This document shows positions 1-13,650 of a DNA stretch of 64,000 nucleotides, piece by piece. The first letter of the stretch is position 1; the number at the start of each line of letters is the position of its first letter. The DNA lies in assembly GCA_008921705.1 (NCBI GenBank), contig VFFE01007486.1, positions 3,851,044 through 3,915,043 on the forward strand, in the 5' to 3' direction. The notes under the pieces are model-generated. The model worked only from the letters and a program-made list of their open reading frames with translations, did no database searches and was not told the origin of the DNA. This DNA is from Burhinus oedicnemus. Its lineage: Eukaryota; Chordata; Aves; Charadriiformes; Burhinidae. The position numbers and the translations under genes were made by a program.

Positions 1-799
1 GTTACTCAAATGATTTTTACCACAGGAAGCCAGAATTCACCCTGGAAAAAATGGGGTTTGGTAGGGGCAGAAAGAAGATTGAAAATAGTTGTATGCCCTG
101 CTATGTTGTACGAACAAGAGACAAACTAGTGTCATGTAATAGCATTATTCATATTCTGTTGGCATCAGAAGTCTGTAAAAGCATAAAGTGATAGGTATTG
201 ATACTCATAGCTCTTAATAAAGAGCTTGCACTGGAGGCAAGGCAGCCCACTTTTCTGTTGGCAGAACATGTTTCCAAGGCAAAATGGTTTCTTTTAAATA
301 GCTTTTGTGAGTACAAAGGATGCTGGAGTCCTAATCCTTTCTGCCTCCAGCTGAGGCAATCTGCTGCTATTGCAGACATGGACACCATTTGTTCCAACAC
401 CTATATGCCATGCCCTTTCTGTCATACCAAACACCGTCTTGATGACGAACGGAAAATCCTGCAGAACCACTGATCAAATGTACTTTTACTATTTTTTTTT
501 ACTTTTTTAATACTGCAAAAGCAAGTTTCAAAGCAGAAAAGTAAAAAGAAAAAGGGCCCTGACATTTTCGCGTGCTTCTAAAAAATGTTTACAATTTATT
601 CCTCTCTAATCAAAATGCTTACATTTTTGCCTATAACTACAGGGTCTTCTGAATTTTGAACAAGAACAGGCAAGAATCTTCCAAAATAAACTTTTTCATG
701 TCATTTTTTCCCTTTGATTTTGTTTTAAATAAAGATTCTACCATTAATCATATAAATCACAAAAGAAGATAATTTGAACATAGAAAAAGAAATACATAC
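1..799. other. 3'-side intron or gene end; no confident feature
   Basis: AT-rich sequence downstream of the last confident exon. A plus-strand open frame ends with a CPFC-containing tail near 398-473 after an acceptor-like sequence at 371, but nothing supports a gene on that strand. A weak terminal-exon candidate on the minus strand sits at 637-648. Confidence 0.5.
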
Positions 800-928
800 C
801 TTATATTGGATAAGCAGACCATAAACCAAAATATTTTTCTTTTTCACTTCCCTTGCAAATTTCTTGATCCTAGTTAGTTCTTCCATCCCGATGCTGAAAG
901 AAATATTTTCTGAAATATCCAAGTGCAC
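800..928 (-). CDS. Coding exon, unrecognised gene (most 3' confident exon)
   Basis: This 129-nt minus-strand exon of 43 codons is phase 0 at both ends. The acceptor is ttgttcctgtgcag and the donor is gtatgtatt. The peptide reads VHLDISENISFSIGMEEL, then TRIKKFAREVKKKNILVYG, then LLIQYK, so it turns strongly basic in the second half. The donor shows at least one more exon follows. A weak terminal-exon candidate lies at 637-648; otherwise the gene continues off the left edge. Confidence 0.9.
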
Positions 929-3900
929 CTGCACAGGAACAAATAAGGAAAAACAAAACAAAAGAAAAAAAATCCACTTTTTCCATAGTGTGTTATTGTA
1001 GACTGCCAGTTTTTAGTGTCTCATTTACAGGCTAACAAAGGTTTTCCTTAGTTAGCTTCTATTACTATTAAATTCCACTACTTATGTATTTACTGACATA
1101 AAAATTATCTCTTTTCAAAGCACAGTGAAACCAATACACCAGAACACATCAGAACACATCAGAACACAATGTTCTAACTGCATATTAAAAATATTTAATT
1201 AAATCAGAAAACAAACAACATTCTTTTGTAAGCTCTAACTTTCACGGATTTATTTTTTGTTACTATCAGGATAGTAGAGAAAAACAGGTGTTTTTCTTAA
1301 GCATCTTAAAGGTTTTCAAAATGTAACTAATTCTTTAAAGATTTATTTTGAATTTACTACCTTTTCAGTATAGCATATTAGTTGCCTAAATTGGGTTAAT
1401 TTCAAGATAACACTTCAAGTTTAAAGAGCAGAAACTACTTCAAAAGAAGGTAGGGATATGACTATCCTGAGGTCTGGGGCAGGGAAAGGCAGGTCTCATA
1501 TCCAGCAGGCATGCTGCACAAACATGACGGGTCTTACAGGACACACTGGTATCTCCAGTGGAGGTATCAACTAGCTCAACCCTTTCCCAAGGCTTACATG
1601 GTCCCCAGTTTACTTTAAAAAGTTTCTATTAACTGTAGAAATCAAAATTAAGGATGACAATTTGTACGTATGAAGTTTCAGCATCTCTTAATAGCAGAAA
1701 TACCTTTCCCCTTAAAAAAAACCAGAACATATTTTTCTGGCTGAATGATTCCATCAATATAAAACTTATCTGTAAGTACTACAGAGAGGTAGGAGTAAAG
1801 AGGTAGCCCTGAGATCCGTGCTTGGGAAAATTATTTCAAGTTCCCTATGTACTTTATGTTCAATTTATCCTGATGGTAGTAGATTTTTACTCATTTTCCC
1901 TTGCAACCCTTTTTAAAAAGCTGTTTACTGTCTAACTGCATATTCACCAGGAGCAAAGCTATTGTCTTCTACTACACAGGCAAAGCTTTTCAAACACTCA
2001 TCATTTCGTTATTTTTTACCCAAAACAAGGCTAAGTACTGCTCATTTACAGCTATATAGAAGAAATTTTAAAACCTATTATTTTGAGAGAATACAACCTA
2101 ACACCTGTTTACCATTAACCTGTTCCAAATCTTTAAAAAACATTTTTCTCAAACTTATTTTTGTACTGAAATGCAAATAATGGCAACTACAGAGCTGAAG
2201 CACTAGCATTCCTTTCTTTCTAACCCTATGTAATAACAATAAAATAAAAATCATATCCATTCACAGCATCTATAAACATGAGCATGTATTACTCAGAAAA
2301 GTAATGTCAGTTTAATAATATAATTCTTCTGGTTACAGCAGAGTTGGAGAGGATACTGGTTTGATGCAGACAAACAACAGCATGAAGTTTACCTCTGTGC
2401 TTCCTATTTCTCCTGTAACATTAATCTTCCCTTTTCCGCTATGTCCAGTTACAGTAGTCCAATTGCTGCTTCAACTAGCAGATGCCACAAAAAGACTCCA
2501 AGATAAAGGATAAACTTTGAAATCTGTGGCAATTTATAGGCAGGAATATGGACAGAAGTCATCGTGTCTAGTGGAAGCTCATGCTTTTACTGGGATAATT
2601 CTCCCCAGGCTGGTTAAACAGACAATCTGGCACAGTAATATCACCTGTCATTTTTACAACTAAAGAAGCTGAATATCAGAAGGAAAAATAAAACTGATTC
2701 TCTTAATTATCAGACCATTACGAAAAAGTTACACGTGTCCTGAAATCAAAGAATAGACAAGAACTTTGCAATTACACAAAAGTCTACATTAGACTGTTCC
2801 TGATTATGAGGTTAGAATGGAAGCAGTTAGCAGCTCTCCTCATTTATCCTTTCAATTCTTCACTACCAGGAATAGTTTTACTTTTGAGAGTGGAAAAGAA
2901 TAATGTTTCCTGTATAGCTAGTACCTAAAACTTATGCATTTAAATGTCATCATATTGCTTAAAATTCTGAGTCATGTTTGCCTGAGAAATATTAATGTGC
3001 CCTTTACATCAAAAGAAAGTGTCTTACAGGACTTTTCAGTAACAGCGCATTCAGGTCTTATGTTAAATGAACTATGTAGCAAAGAATAAAGCTAAAGAGA
3101 ATCCCACTCATAAGCCTTAGTGAAGAGGACACCCAACACTGAATTTAATTAAAGACTGCTAAAGGAAGATTCTGTCCCCTAGCCATACCATCTGTAATGA
3201 GTTTCAGGGATCGAAGTTTAAAGGACTTAAGTAGTTCTCAGTGATTAATAGGAGGCAATGATTTGTTTAGCTAATTCTTTAGTCATTTAAAACATGCTTT
3301 CCAGTCCTCCTATTTTTCCCTTCTTGTATTTCTAAAAGATAGTGTGGTAACTCCATAAAATTTGAATGTGTAGCATAAAATGCCTTTTCATAGTTAGGGT
3401 ACTTCATTTTTTAAAGATACTTTTTAACATATATACGTGTATCTGTGTTTTAAATGTTAGCAACTGATTCCACCTAGTTATAAGACTTTTCTCCCACTGT
3501 CTAGTTTTGGGAAATTTCAAGTTGTCAGGAACAACTGATGGATCTGGAGTACAGTAAAGGGACTGAATGTATCCTTTTCTCCTGAACTATTTTAAAAGGT
3601 GTCTACTTAAATAATTTATGCATGCTGCAGGCTGCTCAAGCAAGTACACTTTCATTAAAAATGGTGCTTGATTCTACAATGACTTCAAGATCTATATCTT
3701 CGGGGCAGAACCTGAGTTTCATGGTGAGTTTGTGGAAGCATTAGTTACATTCATACCTATTTATCAGGAAATATTAAGTCCAGAATATTTATAGCTACAA
3801 TTATTAAAACAAAGGTCTCACATTCCATGTGTCACACTACAAAAGCACTTAAATTCAAAGTCCAGGGTTGAGATCAGCTATGAATTGGGCACAAAGTAAG

Positions 3901-5345
3901 TATGCCTTTAACACTGTAGTATTACCTAGCTGATTAACATATCTAACTTTATATGCACCCCCGCAAAATTTAACAGGCAGAAATACTTTTTATATTCTTG
4001 ATGAAGGACTAATGAAAACATTCCAGAAAACAGCATTCTGCACATCTAGTAGTCTTGTAAATGGGCAACAGAATTGGAGGTGTATCATTACTCTGATTAT
4101 GAAAAGCAGAAATAATTTATTTTGAAAATTCGGTAAAATTAAAGCTCTACCCTGAACTTCTTCAGAAAGTTAAGAAAAAAAGATGGTCTAGAAATAAAGT
4201 GCTAAATATTGATGTTCGTAGAATCCCAGTAGCTCACTCCAAGACAGCAGCATACAATAAGTAAGGATATAACTTTTTTTCATTTGTAAAAGTAATTGAT
4301 CTTCATGATATCTCATTTATTTGTTAGATCAGTAATAAAATTTCATTACTTAAATTTCAGATTAAGCCTAAAATTAGAGAAGTAAATGCTTAGTTTTACC
4401 TCCAGATTGCTAGACTATGCACTTCAGAAACTATTTAGGTACCAGGTAAAAGAAATATTTATTCATTTTTCAAAAGCTTCATATATGGCATTACATTTTA
4501 AAATCACAACATATTATCTTGCATTACTGCTGGGCAGTATAATAAATATATTCCGGAGGCACAATCCTTGGTGACATACGGCATTACTGACACTCATTCC
4601 ACCCAATACTTCTCCCTGCCTATTCAGCCAGAAAACATAATGACAGAATTAATTGGATCTGGTTACACTCCACAGAGACTTTCAAATCTACTCATATTTT
4701 CTCCTTTTTAACAGTCTGAGTAAAATAAAAGTCACATACACCTTCAGCTGTCATCCACATGAACTGTTAAATGATTCTGGCAGCAATATTCAAATAATGA
4801 GAATTTCAGCCAAAAATACATTTTAAAATTTCTACCAGAATAGATTTTTTCAGTCTTACAATATCTCAATAAGTACAGTATGTATTAAAGTTGTATTGCA
4901 AAGTACTGCAAGGTTAATTTTTAATATTTGGACCAGAAAAGCAACAATAATTTTAAAACTTTGAATAAAACACACAGCATAGAAAAAAATAAAGCCACTT
5001 AATTCTGCTTCAACTGAGCATTCAAGCAGAGTACATCATTTGCAGCACCCACAGCAGAGACGGAGCACAACAGCAAAGCTCAACAGTTCAATATGACTAG
5101 CCACAATGAGTCTTTTACAGAAATATATAACTAATAAATTGTCATTTGCTAGTGTTGGTTTATTTCCTGACAGCATGCAGTACATTTGCTGAAGTGCCAA
5201 TGATGCTCTTTACAGTCAAATTTACAGTTAAATTTTACAATTTTATTCAGAGCTAGCAGTGTCTTTTGAAATAGTTTAAAACTAGTCTAACATTTAAAAA
5301 TATTTCATTAGGTGCTTTCTACGGTAACTTACAGGAGTTACCTAC
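929..5345 (-). other. Intron between exons 5346-5438 and 800-928
   Basis: About 4.4 kb of AT-rich unique-looking intron. It contains a short tandem repeat near 1141 and two minor exon-like segments (near 2394-2467 and 4399-4430, minus strand) that I did not accept. I see no recognisable transposon. Confidence 0.75.
1141..1168 (+). repeat. Short tandem repeat, 10-bp unit
   Basis: agaacacatc occurs twice, followed by a third partial copy. Confidence 0.85.
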
Positions 5346-5438
5346 CAAAATAAGGACAACTGGATATAAGAGAGGGATATTTGATTTTTCCAACATATCC
5401 ACTAGTTGCTGGGTTTCTTGAATGGCACACTTTTTATC
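5346..5438 (-). CDS. Coding exon, unrecognised gene
   Basis: This 93-nt minus-strand exon of 31 codons is phase 0 at both ends. The acceptor ends ttttcatttag and the donor is gtaggtaac. The peptide reads DKKCAIQETQQLVDMLEKS then NIPLLYPVVLIL. The hydrophobic end (LLYPVVLIL) is too short alone for a membrane span and looks like a buried strand or helix. The next intron is about 4.4 kb. Confidence 0.9.
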
Positions 5439-5658
5439 CTAAATGAAAATAAATGTTTAGAATTACTGAAAACACCAAACAATGATTTCATAAAAATGGA
5501 ATTCAAAGTTCTGTTATTTACGAAAAAAGGATACATCACTTTTTTTGTTTTAGGGTTTTTTATTTGGTTGGTTAGTTTTAATATATTTGTAATGCTTTTG
5601 TCTGGTAAAGTTATACTTGTTTGAAAAAAATTGAGATTAATGACATTACCTTTAAGAA

Positions 5659-5681
5659 ATATATATATATATATATATATA
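5659..5681. repeat. (AT)n microsatellite
   Basis: About 11 AT units in the intron right of the exon at 5438. Confidence 0.95.
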
Positions 5682-6164
5682 AAAATAACAAGCTTAAGGG
5701 TCTTGACTGATCTCAGATATGGTTCACCTAAAACCTTCCTGTTCCCATACAGGGACCCAAATAGAGATTGCATGGCATGCATGCATCCAAAATGGACTAA
5801 TTTAGACCATGGTAGCAATGCACAGTTAGATGACTACACATATGACATACCTCTTCTTGAGACAATTCACTTCAATACAATATCTATGAAAGGAAATTTT
5901 AAACTATTTTCAGTTGCATCCCTCTTGTTCAAGAACTCATGGCTGATTTAACAACATACTGATGGAAGTGCAGAACCAGGAGAGAACGAACAGACCAGTA
6001 TCTCAAAGGTCTAGCTCGGTGCACATCAGAAATACCAAACATCGGAATGGATACACCAAGAGGACAGCAATAACAAACAACTTATTATTCAAGTATGTAA
6101 TTATTATTTACCATTACTAAGAAGTTTAAGTGCAAAATTAAAAGCATGCATCTTTACTACTTAC

Positions 6165-6254
6165 ATTTATGCAAACAAAATTGTAGCACTGTCCTGAAAG
6201 GATGTTTTGTAGATGGCTATCGTTTTTGCTTAGAGATATTGACATAGCTTCAAC
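6165..6254 (-). CDS. Coding exon, unrecognised gene
   Basis: This 90-nt minus-strand exon of exactly 30 codons is phase 0 at both ends. The acceptor is a long T-run ending aatcag (the A-run at 6257-6275 on the plus strand) and the donor is gtaagtag. The peptide reads VEAMSISLSKNDSHLQNIL ... CYNFVCIN. It contains two Cys near the end, not in a recognisable zinc motif. Confidence 0.9.
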
Positions 6255-6656
6255 CTGATTAAAAAAAAAAAAAAGAGAAATTACTCCATCACAAACTTGA
6301 CTTCAGCCTTAACTATCTGCTAAAGCTTCCACCATTATGGCAGAGTTTGTTAATTCAAATGATTTAAAACTGTGAATTATTATTTCCATTATGAGAATGA
6401 AAAATTGCTGAAATTTTCAGGTGACTCAACAGTGCAACATGGAGTCCAACACCCTGCAGAGTTTTCTGCAAGTCTGTGGTGAAGTGTACTGCTTGGGGGA
6501 GCCACTCCAGAAACAGCCCTGGAACTATCAGACACTAGCCCTGCTGCCTGGGTTAGGATGTTCAACTGTTCCCAGAGATGGAAACACTGTTCATAGGATC
6601 AAGACGATCTAATGATTTTAGACCTCTAATTCTGAGAAAAGCTCTATGACGTTCAA

Positions 6657-6691
<35 letters not shown>

Positions 6692-9600
6692 TCATGCAAT
6701 TAACCAAATAAATTAAGTATATATGAACAGGTGTTCTAAGATTCTGCATATGATAAGACTCATTTAGAACTTCTCCTGAAAAGCACTGCCTCAATGAATA
6801 CTTTAAAATAGATCCTAGACATACTTATATTGCAACCTTTAACTATAACACCAGCTAAGAAATGATCTTATCCTAATTAAAATAAAAAGTAGATTCTACT
6901 ACATTATCATCTTCAGGATTGCCTTAAGTAAAACAGCAAACCAGGCAGTGGAAGGGGAATTTGTTCCCTAAGAGAAGGTAACACTTTGAAGCCAATTAAA
7001 AAAATTTGAAAATAAGGCAAAAAAATCTTCATGTTGCTTCTGTTAAACCAGCAAACCTCACTGTTCCACTGCTCAAGTGAGCTTTATTTCCACCCAGAAG
7101 ACATATTATATATAGCAGCAAACAACAGAAGCAATACACTGCTGTGTTCCCTCGAAATGTCACTTAATCCACAATCCAACAGAAGTACTAAACCTAATAT
7201 TTAAAAAGGCTTTGCGCTGTTATCTAAAGCTGTATTTGTTTATTTCTGTAATACTTGGGGAGCTAACTTGTTTGCAAAGGAAAGTAGTTTGAAACCCAAA
7301 AGTTGATATTTATGCATTAAAGATTTTAGAAACATTCTGATCTGAAAATTTGATAACGCAGTCCCAAATAGTTGACATCTAACATTTTAAAGAGATTAAA
7401 AAAAAGAAAAACCAACAAACCCACAAAAGGCAATAGTTACTTAAAATACTTTAAAAATCCAATACTCCAGGGCTCTTCTGGCTTGAACTTCTGCAGAAGT
7501 CAAGTCAGAAATCCCCAGTGCCCTCAGAACCTTGCACATAGTTAGATGAACAGGAACAAATTGGATGCCAGTCTTTTCAGAAGGTAAATGGAACATGACT
7601 CAAGGGAGAAGGCCTAGGGTTTTTTTCCTTGAGATATTACAATAGATGATGCTTAAGTATCCCTGAACATTCAAAAATCAATTCAGTGTACCGGAATTTT
7701 GATTTAACCTGAACAATTTGATAAAGCACTATACTGAGCCTTTGTTTTACAGCTATATTATCCAGCAAAAATTAAATCAGATTTCTCTCTTGGAAAAGTA
7801 AGCACAGCTGCCAAACTAGAAGCATCAATACATCATCAATTAACTAAAATTAATTCTTATTCTATTTGGCATGTTAGTATCCTATCCAAAGTATTTTTTA
7901 TTAAAATTAATATTAATCAAAGTTATCAGCTACTTGAGAGCGCAAAAATTGCCTAAAAATGCCACCTCAGTAAAAAGCGTCACATAATGTTTCAGTGTTT
8001 CAAGAAAAAAAAGTATATGGATTTGCTTAATCCTTTCTGGTCATTGTAGCAATCGATATTCAGCTAGTATAAAGAAGCAGAGATTTATGAACATGAGGAC
8101 AGGAATAAAAAATATTTTTACTTTAATGTTTTTCTACTTATCAGATGCCCTGTGCTGAAGTTTCAACTTCATTCAACATCCACTTGCATAAAATCAAACA
8201 ATAATACCAGGACGTTAGGAATCTATAAAAGTTAGTTAAATTATATCAGGATCTAAAATCACAATTAATACTAATCCAGCAGACAGACAATGTGATGATT
8301 AAGAAATTAGTGAATTTCCTAATTGAAAACAACCAAATATTTCCATATACCGCTTGTGGATATTTATCCAGTCACAAAAATAACACACAACTTCATCCCG
8401 TTGATTACATTTCATGTGACAGGAGCACCTTGTCACTGAATAAGCAGGAGTACATAATTTCCAGTCACTGAGGAAGACACCTTCAGCTCCCATTTGGGTT
8501 TGCTTGCTTCAAAAGAAAAGGCTAAATAACAAACTTAAGGAAAGACTCAACTTATGTCTTTCATAGTAAGATATCTTCTGCAAAACAGTCATTTATTAGT
8601 TATACAGCTTACAGTAACACTGATTAAAATACTTTATCTGAAAGTACTTTGCAAGCAATAACTGTTGCTTTAATTTTTTCTTTTAGAAAAGCTTTTATTT
8701 TTATTTTCTTTATCTCATCAGTTTAATTTTTAGGTCTTTTTTCCCCTGTTATTGGCATTATCATGTTACTGGAGTCTCTCTCAGAAAGCCCTCTAACACT
8801 TCACTTGAATTCTTCTTTAAGGACACACCTAGAAGTTACCAAATATCTTAAAAGTAATTATGGCTGCTACTAAGAACTAAAGTGTCAAAACTATCTGAAA
8901 TGCTAAGATATTGACCACAGTTAGTTTAAATTTCAGGTAATATGTACTCTACTAAATGATCCCCAATTAGTGTCTTATTTAGATCAATTGCCTTCCAATT
9001 AGTCCTTTGAAAAGGCCCAGCTTTCAGTGTGATACATTTAACGTGCTTAAAATAATTATCACGTTGTATAGAGTCAAATCTCTCTCTCACAAGGTTACAG
9101 TGCTTCTCTTGAGAAATCACACACCAGATATATCCTAAGGTGCTTCAAATTTAGAAATTCTGTATCTTGGTAAGCTTAAAAATTAACTCTTAGAGACTTT
9201 ACTGTTTAAAAAACAAGACAATACATAAATTATTTTTCACAGATTTTCAATCTAAGGGTTCATAAAATGAATGACTAAGGATGTTTCAAGGAGCAATACA
9301 AGACAGGGATCTTGATGGAGTTCTTTGGCAGGTGTCACTTTGCAGGAACATTTTGAAAGTGCTGAAGAGAAATTTAACAAATCAACTTCATTATGATGAA
9401 AGACAACACAGATCAAAAAAGAGAAGAATGGTGCTAGAAATCATCAACTAAATAAACTAATTGAATAGAGCCATCAAAAAAATTCAGTCCCATATCAGCA
9501 GAAATCCCTTCATTTTATGCCCTCATTACCTTGTTTGTGGTCATTTTACATGTGTTTTATTCAAATGACCAACCCACCAGTTAACTAGTTTTGCAACGAA

Positions 9601-10560
9601 AATTTGGAACTATGTTGTAAATTTTAAATAGTTTTGGTGCCAGTCTGATTTGAGGTGGCTAAATTTGGGGTCAACAGTGTTGGCTGACTGAACGTAATGT
9701 ATTCTTTGACATTTCTAGATAATAAAATAGCAATACTGTTTGCTACAGAAGAACATTCTACTATTAACTAAGTACACAATGTAGCAGATCAACAGACATG
9801 AATAAAACCATTACAGAAGTAACCTTATGCAAATCAGGAAACCTGTATTTTTGAACAGCTATTCCCCTTCTGTTTCTCTGGGTAATAGAAAGATGTGGTA
9901 TCATCACATAAGATATAATTAAGAATCACCCCAAGATCAGTCAAGATTTAAGCAATTACCAAATGTTAATCACCTTGGGGAAAATGAAAATATGTGATAG
10001 TTCTATTAGTAGGAATAATGAAAAAGAAAAAGATAGTTAAATGCCAGTAGAAAATTCCATCAATATCTTACAGCAAAGGCTTCAATGAGCATTCACTATA
10101 AGGGAAATGCATCCCTATCTCTCTGCAAAAAGGCTGATTAATTCGACTGCATTCGCAGCTCTGCAGGAATACAACTTACTCTTTAATTGGTTCAGACTTT
10201 AATGCAGACTTCAAAGTAACGAAAGCATTTCCTCCGTAACATATTTGTAATAATTTAGGTTTACTGAATTCAGAAAATCTAAAGAAATGGCCTCTCTGTT
10301 GTCTGGATCCAATTTCTCCTCTAATCTAGTATATACATTTGAAGAGGATCCGTAAGATCTCCCTCTACAGCATAATTGGGCAGAAGATACTTCTCTCTTG
10401 GTAACTTCCACACCTGGTGTTAATCCCTTGTAATAGATACTACAGTGACACAGGAGGTCTCAGTTTCTGCATTCACATTATTTAGACCATTTTTTATGAG
10501 TTGTGACAACCAGAAACATTAAATTAATCATACAGTTTACAACCATAGAGTTGTACTTAC
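6255..10560 (-). other. Intron between exons 10561-10658 and 6165-6254
   Basis: About 4.3 kb of AT-rich intron. It holds an (AT)n microsatellite at 6661 and otherwise nothing I can identify. Confidence 0.75.
6661..6689. repeat. (AT)n microsatellite
   Basis: About 14 uninterrupted AT units, intronic. Confidence 0.95.
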
Positions 10561-10658
10561 TTTTATTTGGCTTTTCAGAGATTCACAAAGGAGAAAATCT
10601 ACTTGTGCAACTGCTTCCTTCACACTGGTAATAACACAAACTTGTTGTGATAGGTTGT
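10561..10658 (-). CDS. Coding exon, unrecognised gene
   Basis: This 98-nt minus-strand exon has the acceptor ttcttgatcacag and the donor gtaagtac, which is close to consensus. Two bases complete Asp, then 32 codons follow: NLSQQVCVITSVKEAVAQ and VDFLLCESLKSQIK. The peptide is a strongly predicted amphipathic helix and ends in phase 0, continuing in the exon at 6254. Confidence 0.9.
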
Positions 10659-11083
10659 CTGTGATCAAGAAAAAAACCTTAGTATTCCATGCAAAGATAA
10701 ATCAATCAAAATTACTAATCTGCTAAAAATTACCTTCAATTCATAATAATGCTGTCTCTTGACAGAACCTTTTCAACAGCTGTAAATCTAATCTTAAGAT
10801 GACTTATTTCAAGGCACAGTTACTATAACTACATAATTTATATAACATACATCTCAAATATAAAATTCATATTATATTTTATGTGATTTTGTACAACATG
10901 AAAACATCACATAAGGCCTGTATCCAAAGTCCATTTAAATACGAGACTTCTATGAAAAGGTATTTTTTCAGGTCCACATTACTGACACTAGATGACAACC
11001 AAGAAAATAACTTTTTGAAATCTTCATACCACTTATCACTTCAACAGATTACTAAATGCTGTGTCAGCAATACTGAGAGAAGG

Positions 11084-11109
11084 AAAAAAAAAAAAAAAAA
11101 AAAAAAAAA
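11084..11109 (+). repeat. Poly-A tract (26 bases)
   Basis: An uninterrupted A run after gagagaagg. The long open frame across it (10883-11410) is low-complexity and not a gene. No SINE or retrocopy body was recognised before it. Confidence 0.9.
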
Positions 11110-13147
11110 GGAGACATCAGGTAGCATAAATTCTCTTCCCAATAATACATACTACAAACTATATATTAAAAAAAAGTGTGTTGAAGATACTGTTCAGGGA
11201 GACAGCAGATATAACTGTTCACCTCAATATCAAAAAAATTGCAGAGTCAGTGATAAAGCTCTTGGCATAGGAAACATCTTCAACCTTCTGCGGGTGAGGG
11301 CAAAAAAGTATACTATCTTGTTGGTACCAAGAACAATAGTTCCAAGTTATTGCCTGATGTGCTCCATAAAGCAAATATTTCAGAAAATTAGTATTCTCTC
11401 TTGTTATTGACTACAGTTTCAAGATTCAGTATTTTCCTTTCTTTAAGCAAACAAATAAAAATAATCCAAGTCTGGAACTCTCACTTCTAATTCAGGATTT
11501 TATCCTTTACATGTTGCATTAATACGCAAACAAAAACATAAGATTTCCAATGTCTTTGGGGTACCCATTCCATAAGCAGCTAGAAAATTCATAAATATAA
11601 AGTCTAATTATATTTAAAGCAGACTTCAGTGCAACTTCAGCAACAGAAATATACCAAACACCACCACAAAATAAATTAGTAGTGAAAGACATAAAAGAAA
11701 TTATAAAAATATGGCCTAACTGCTCTTCAAACAAGTCCAAATATAAAGATACATATTTGTCGCATGTGGAAAGTTTTTTTTATAATTACATACCACACAG
11801 TAAGTTAAATCAGATGCATTACTTTAGTAAACATCTCACTTTCTATTGTAAACTCAAAGACTCCTTTACAACAATAGACATACGGTTCTGAAAATTGATT
11901 TTAAAGCTGCTGCAGATTTAACATTATTGGAAAGTGACTGGTGATTTTTAAACACAATTTTTTGTGAGCAGGAAAAGTGAACTAACCACTGAGGATCCCA
12001 AAAAATAATTACAATGATTTTATGAATCATGGGCATTTATTATGTCCAATATTTATACAGTGACAATGACAATAGTGGTAGCAACTGGCTTTGTATTTAG
12101 TTAGCAAGAATGGGGAGGGGGAAAGAAAGAGAGAGAACAATAAACATCTGCTTACAAACCATCACAACCAGATGAAAGCAAGAATTAAAAAAAATGCACG
12201 GCCAGTTCTCACAGGACTGGAAATCACAGGATACCACAACTGTGGGAGAAATTATCTTCCCATAGATTCACTGGGCAAAAAAAAAATATACTGAACATGC
12301 ATCAAAGTTAGCTTCTACTTCATACAGAATAACTTTACAGTCTCAAAAATGGGTCAATGGGAAACATATTGAATTAATTTCTTATCAGCAGAAAGAAACC
12401 GGTGGTAGATTGAAATCAGAGAGCAAGAGCCACTTGAATTTAGTATTGTACACGGAATGCAGATACACTGCAGATACAAGATAGATGCACATAATAAACC
12501 AGATCAGCATATCAGATTTCAAGAACTCAGATTCTGTGGAACTAAGTAATTTAATGAAGAAGGTCAGATTGGAGCTATTACAAAAATCCACATGTGGAAG
12601 AAGGCTGTGGAATCCAAAAAGGCACCACAACTTACCCTCAGACAGTTCTTTCTAAAAAGGAGTCAGTTATCAACAGCAAGTGTCAAAATTCACCTCACAA
12701 GAGGCTGCTCAAAGACTGCAACTATAAAAGCCCATCTCACTCCTCTCCTCAGCCCCCTTAAACCTCTAACTTCCTGTAATGTAAATGAGAAAGAGAAGAC
12801 TACAAAAAAGGTGACTCAGATTTGCAGGTTGAATTTACTGAAGAATAAAGCAAAGTTGAACGAAGTGTGAAAAAACATATTTTTAATCCGGGGGAGGAAT
12901 GCAATGTTAGAGGGGACATCTATTGATAGAGTATGAAAAAATGAAAGTAATGATAACACACACATTGAAAAGATGCTGCATGCTTTTAAATGATCCAGAA
13001 AAATGTATAAAAGGAGTCTGGGAAATCATCGTTTATAAAATCATCATAGCAAAGCAACAGTGCTGTTCTAGCTGAGGTTTAAAACTCAATTTCAATTTAA
13101 ATACCAACTGTTTCAAATGGCCAAAAAGATCTTTATGTTCATTTAGA

Positions 13148-13430
13148 CTGTTGGATAATCCAGGCTGGAAGGGACCTCTGAAGGTCTCTAGTCCAAACTC
13201 CTGCTCAAAGCAGGATCCTTCATGAGATCAGGCCTGGTCGTTCATCCCTTTGTCGTCCCCCCCAGCTCTTGAAAACCTTTGAGGATGCAGACTGCACAAT
13301 CTCTCCAGGCAACCTGTTCACTGCTTGATTGTTCTCATGGTGAAAGAGTTTATCCTATTATTGAGCCGGAACTTCCCTTGGTTAGTTTTTGCTCGTTACC
13401 TCTTGTCCTCCCACCACGCACCACAGTTCT
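13148..13430 (-). mobile_element. CR1 LINE 3' fragment
   Basis: The plus strand reads the typical reversed CR1 3' end (ggctggaagggacctct, then cctgctcaaagcagg, then caacctgttcactgcttg and cctcttgtcctcccacc). This is a 5'-truncated, diverged CR1 in the same orientation as the host gene. No coding function remains. Confidence 0.85.
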
Positions 13431-13650
13431 ACTTTTCTTCCCTACTTTCACGCCATACCTTCCTTTACATCTGCCCAACTTTTTATTTTTTTTTCCCCTC
13501 TCACTATTACATTACCTATCAAAATCTCTCTCTTGCTTTGGCTTCCTCTTCCTCTACTTACTTTAAACTTATTATTTCCCTGGAAAACTCCTCTTTCCAA
13601 TACACGTCTCCCATTTACTCTCGGCTTCTTTCCAGCTGTACCTGATTATG
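13431..13650 (+). repeat. Pyrimidine-rich tract next to CR1
   Basis: The plus strand is dominated by C and T for about 200 bases (cttcc, tttcccc, ctctc runs), directly after the CR1 fragment. Three overlapping open frames here are a by-product of the composition, with Leu/Ser/Phe-rich peptides, and are not genes. Confidence 0.6.

Noticed and set aside
198..473. 91-codon plus-strand frame ending with a CPFC-type tail
   Set aside because: It has a single Cys pair only, no partner exons, and lies opposite the main gene. It is most likely chance.
2394..2467. Minus-strand exon-like segment with a gtaaac donor
   Set aside because: The open frame lacks a usable acceptor: the best upstream acceptor gives stops in all frames.
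4399..4430. 31-nt minus-strand exon candidate (SEVHSLAIW)
   Set aside because: Its neighbours at 5438 and 928 already join in phase 0, and a 31-nt insertion would break the frame.
10883..11410. 175-codon plus-strand open frame
   Set aside because: It is carried through a 26-base A run (poly-Lys), has no coding-like composition, and lies inside a minus-strand intron.
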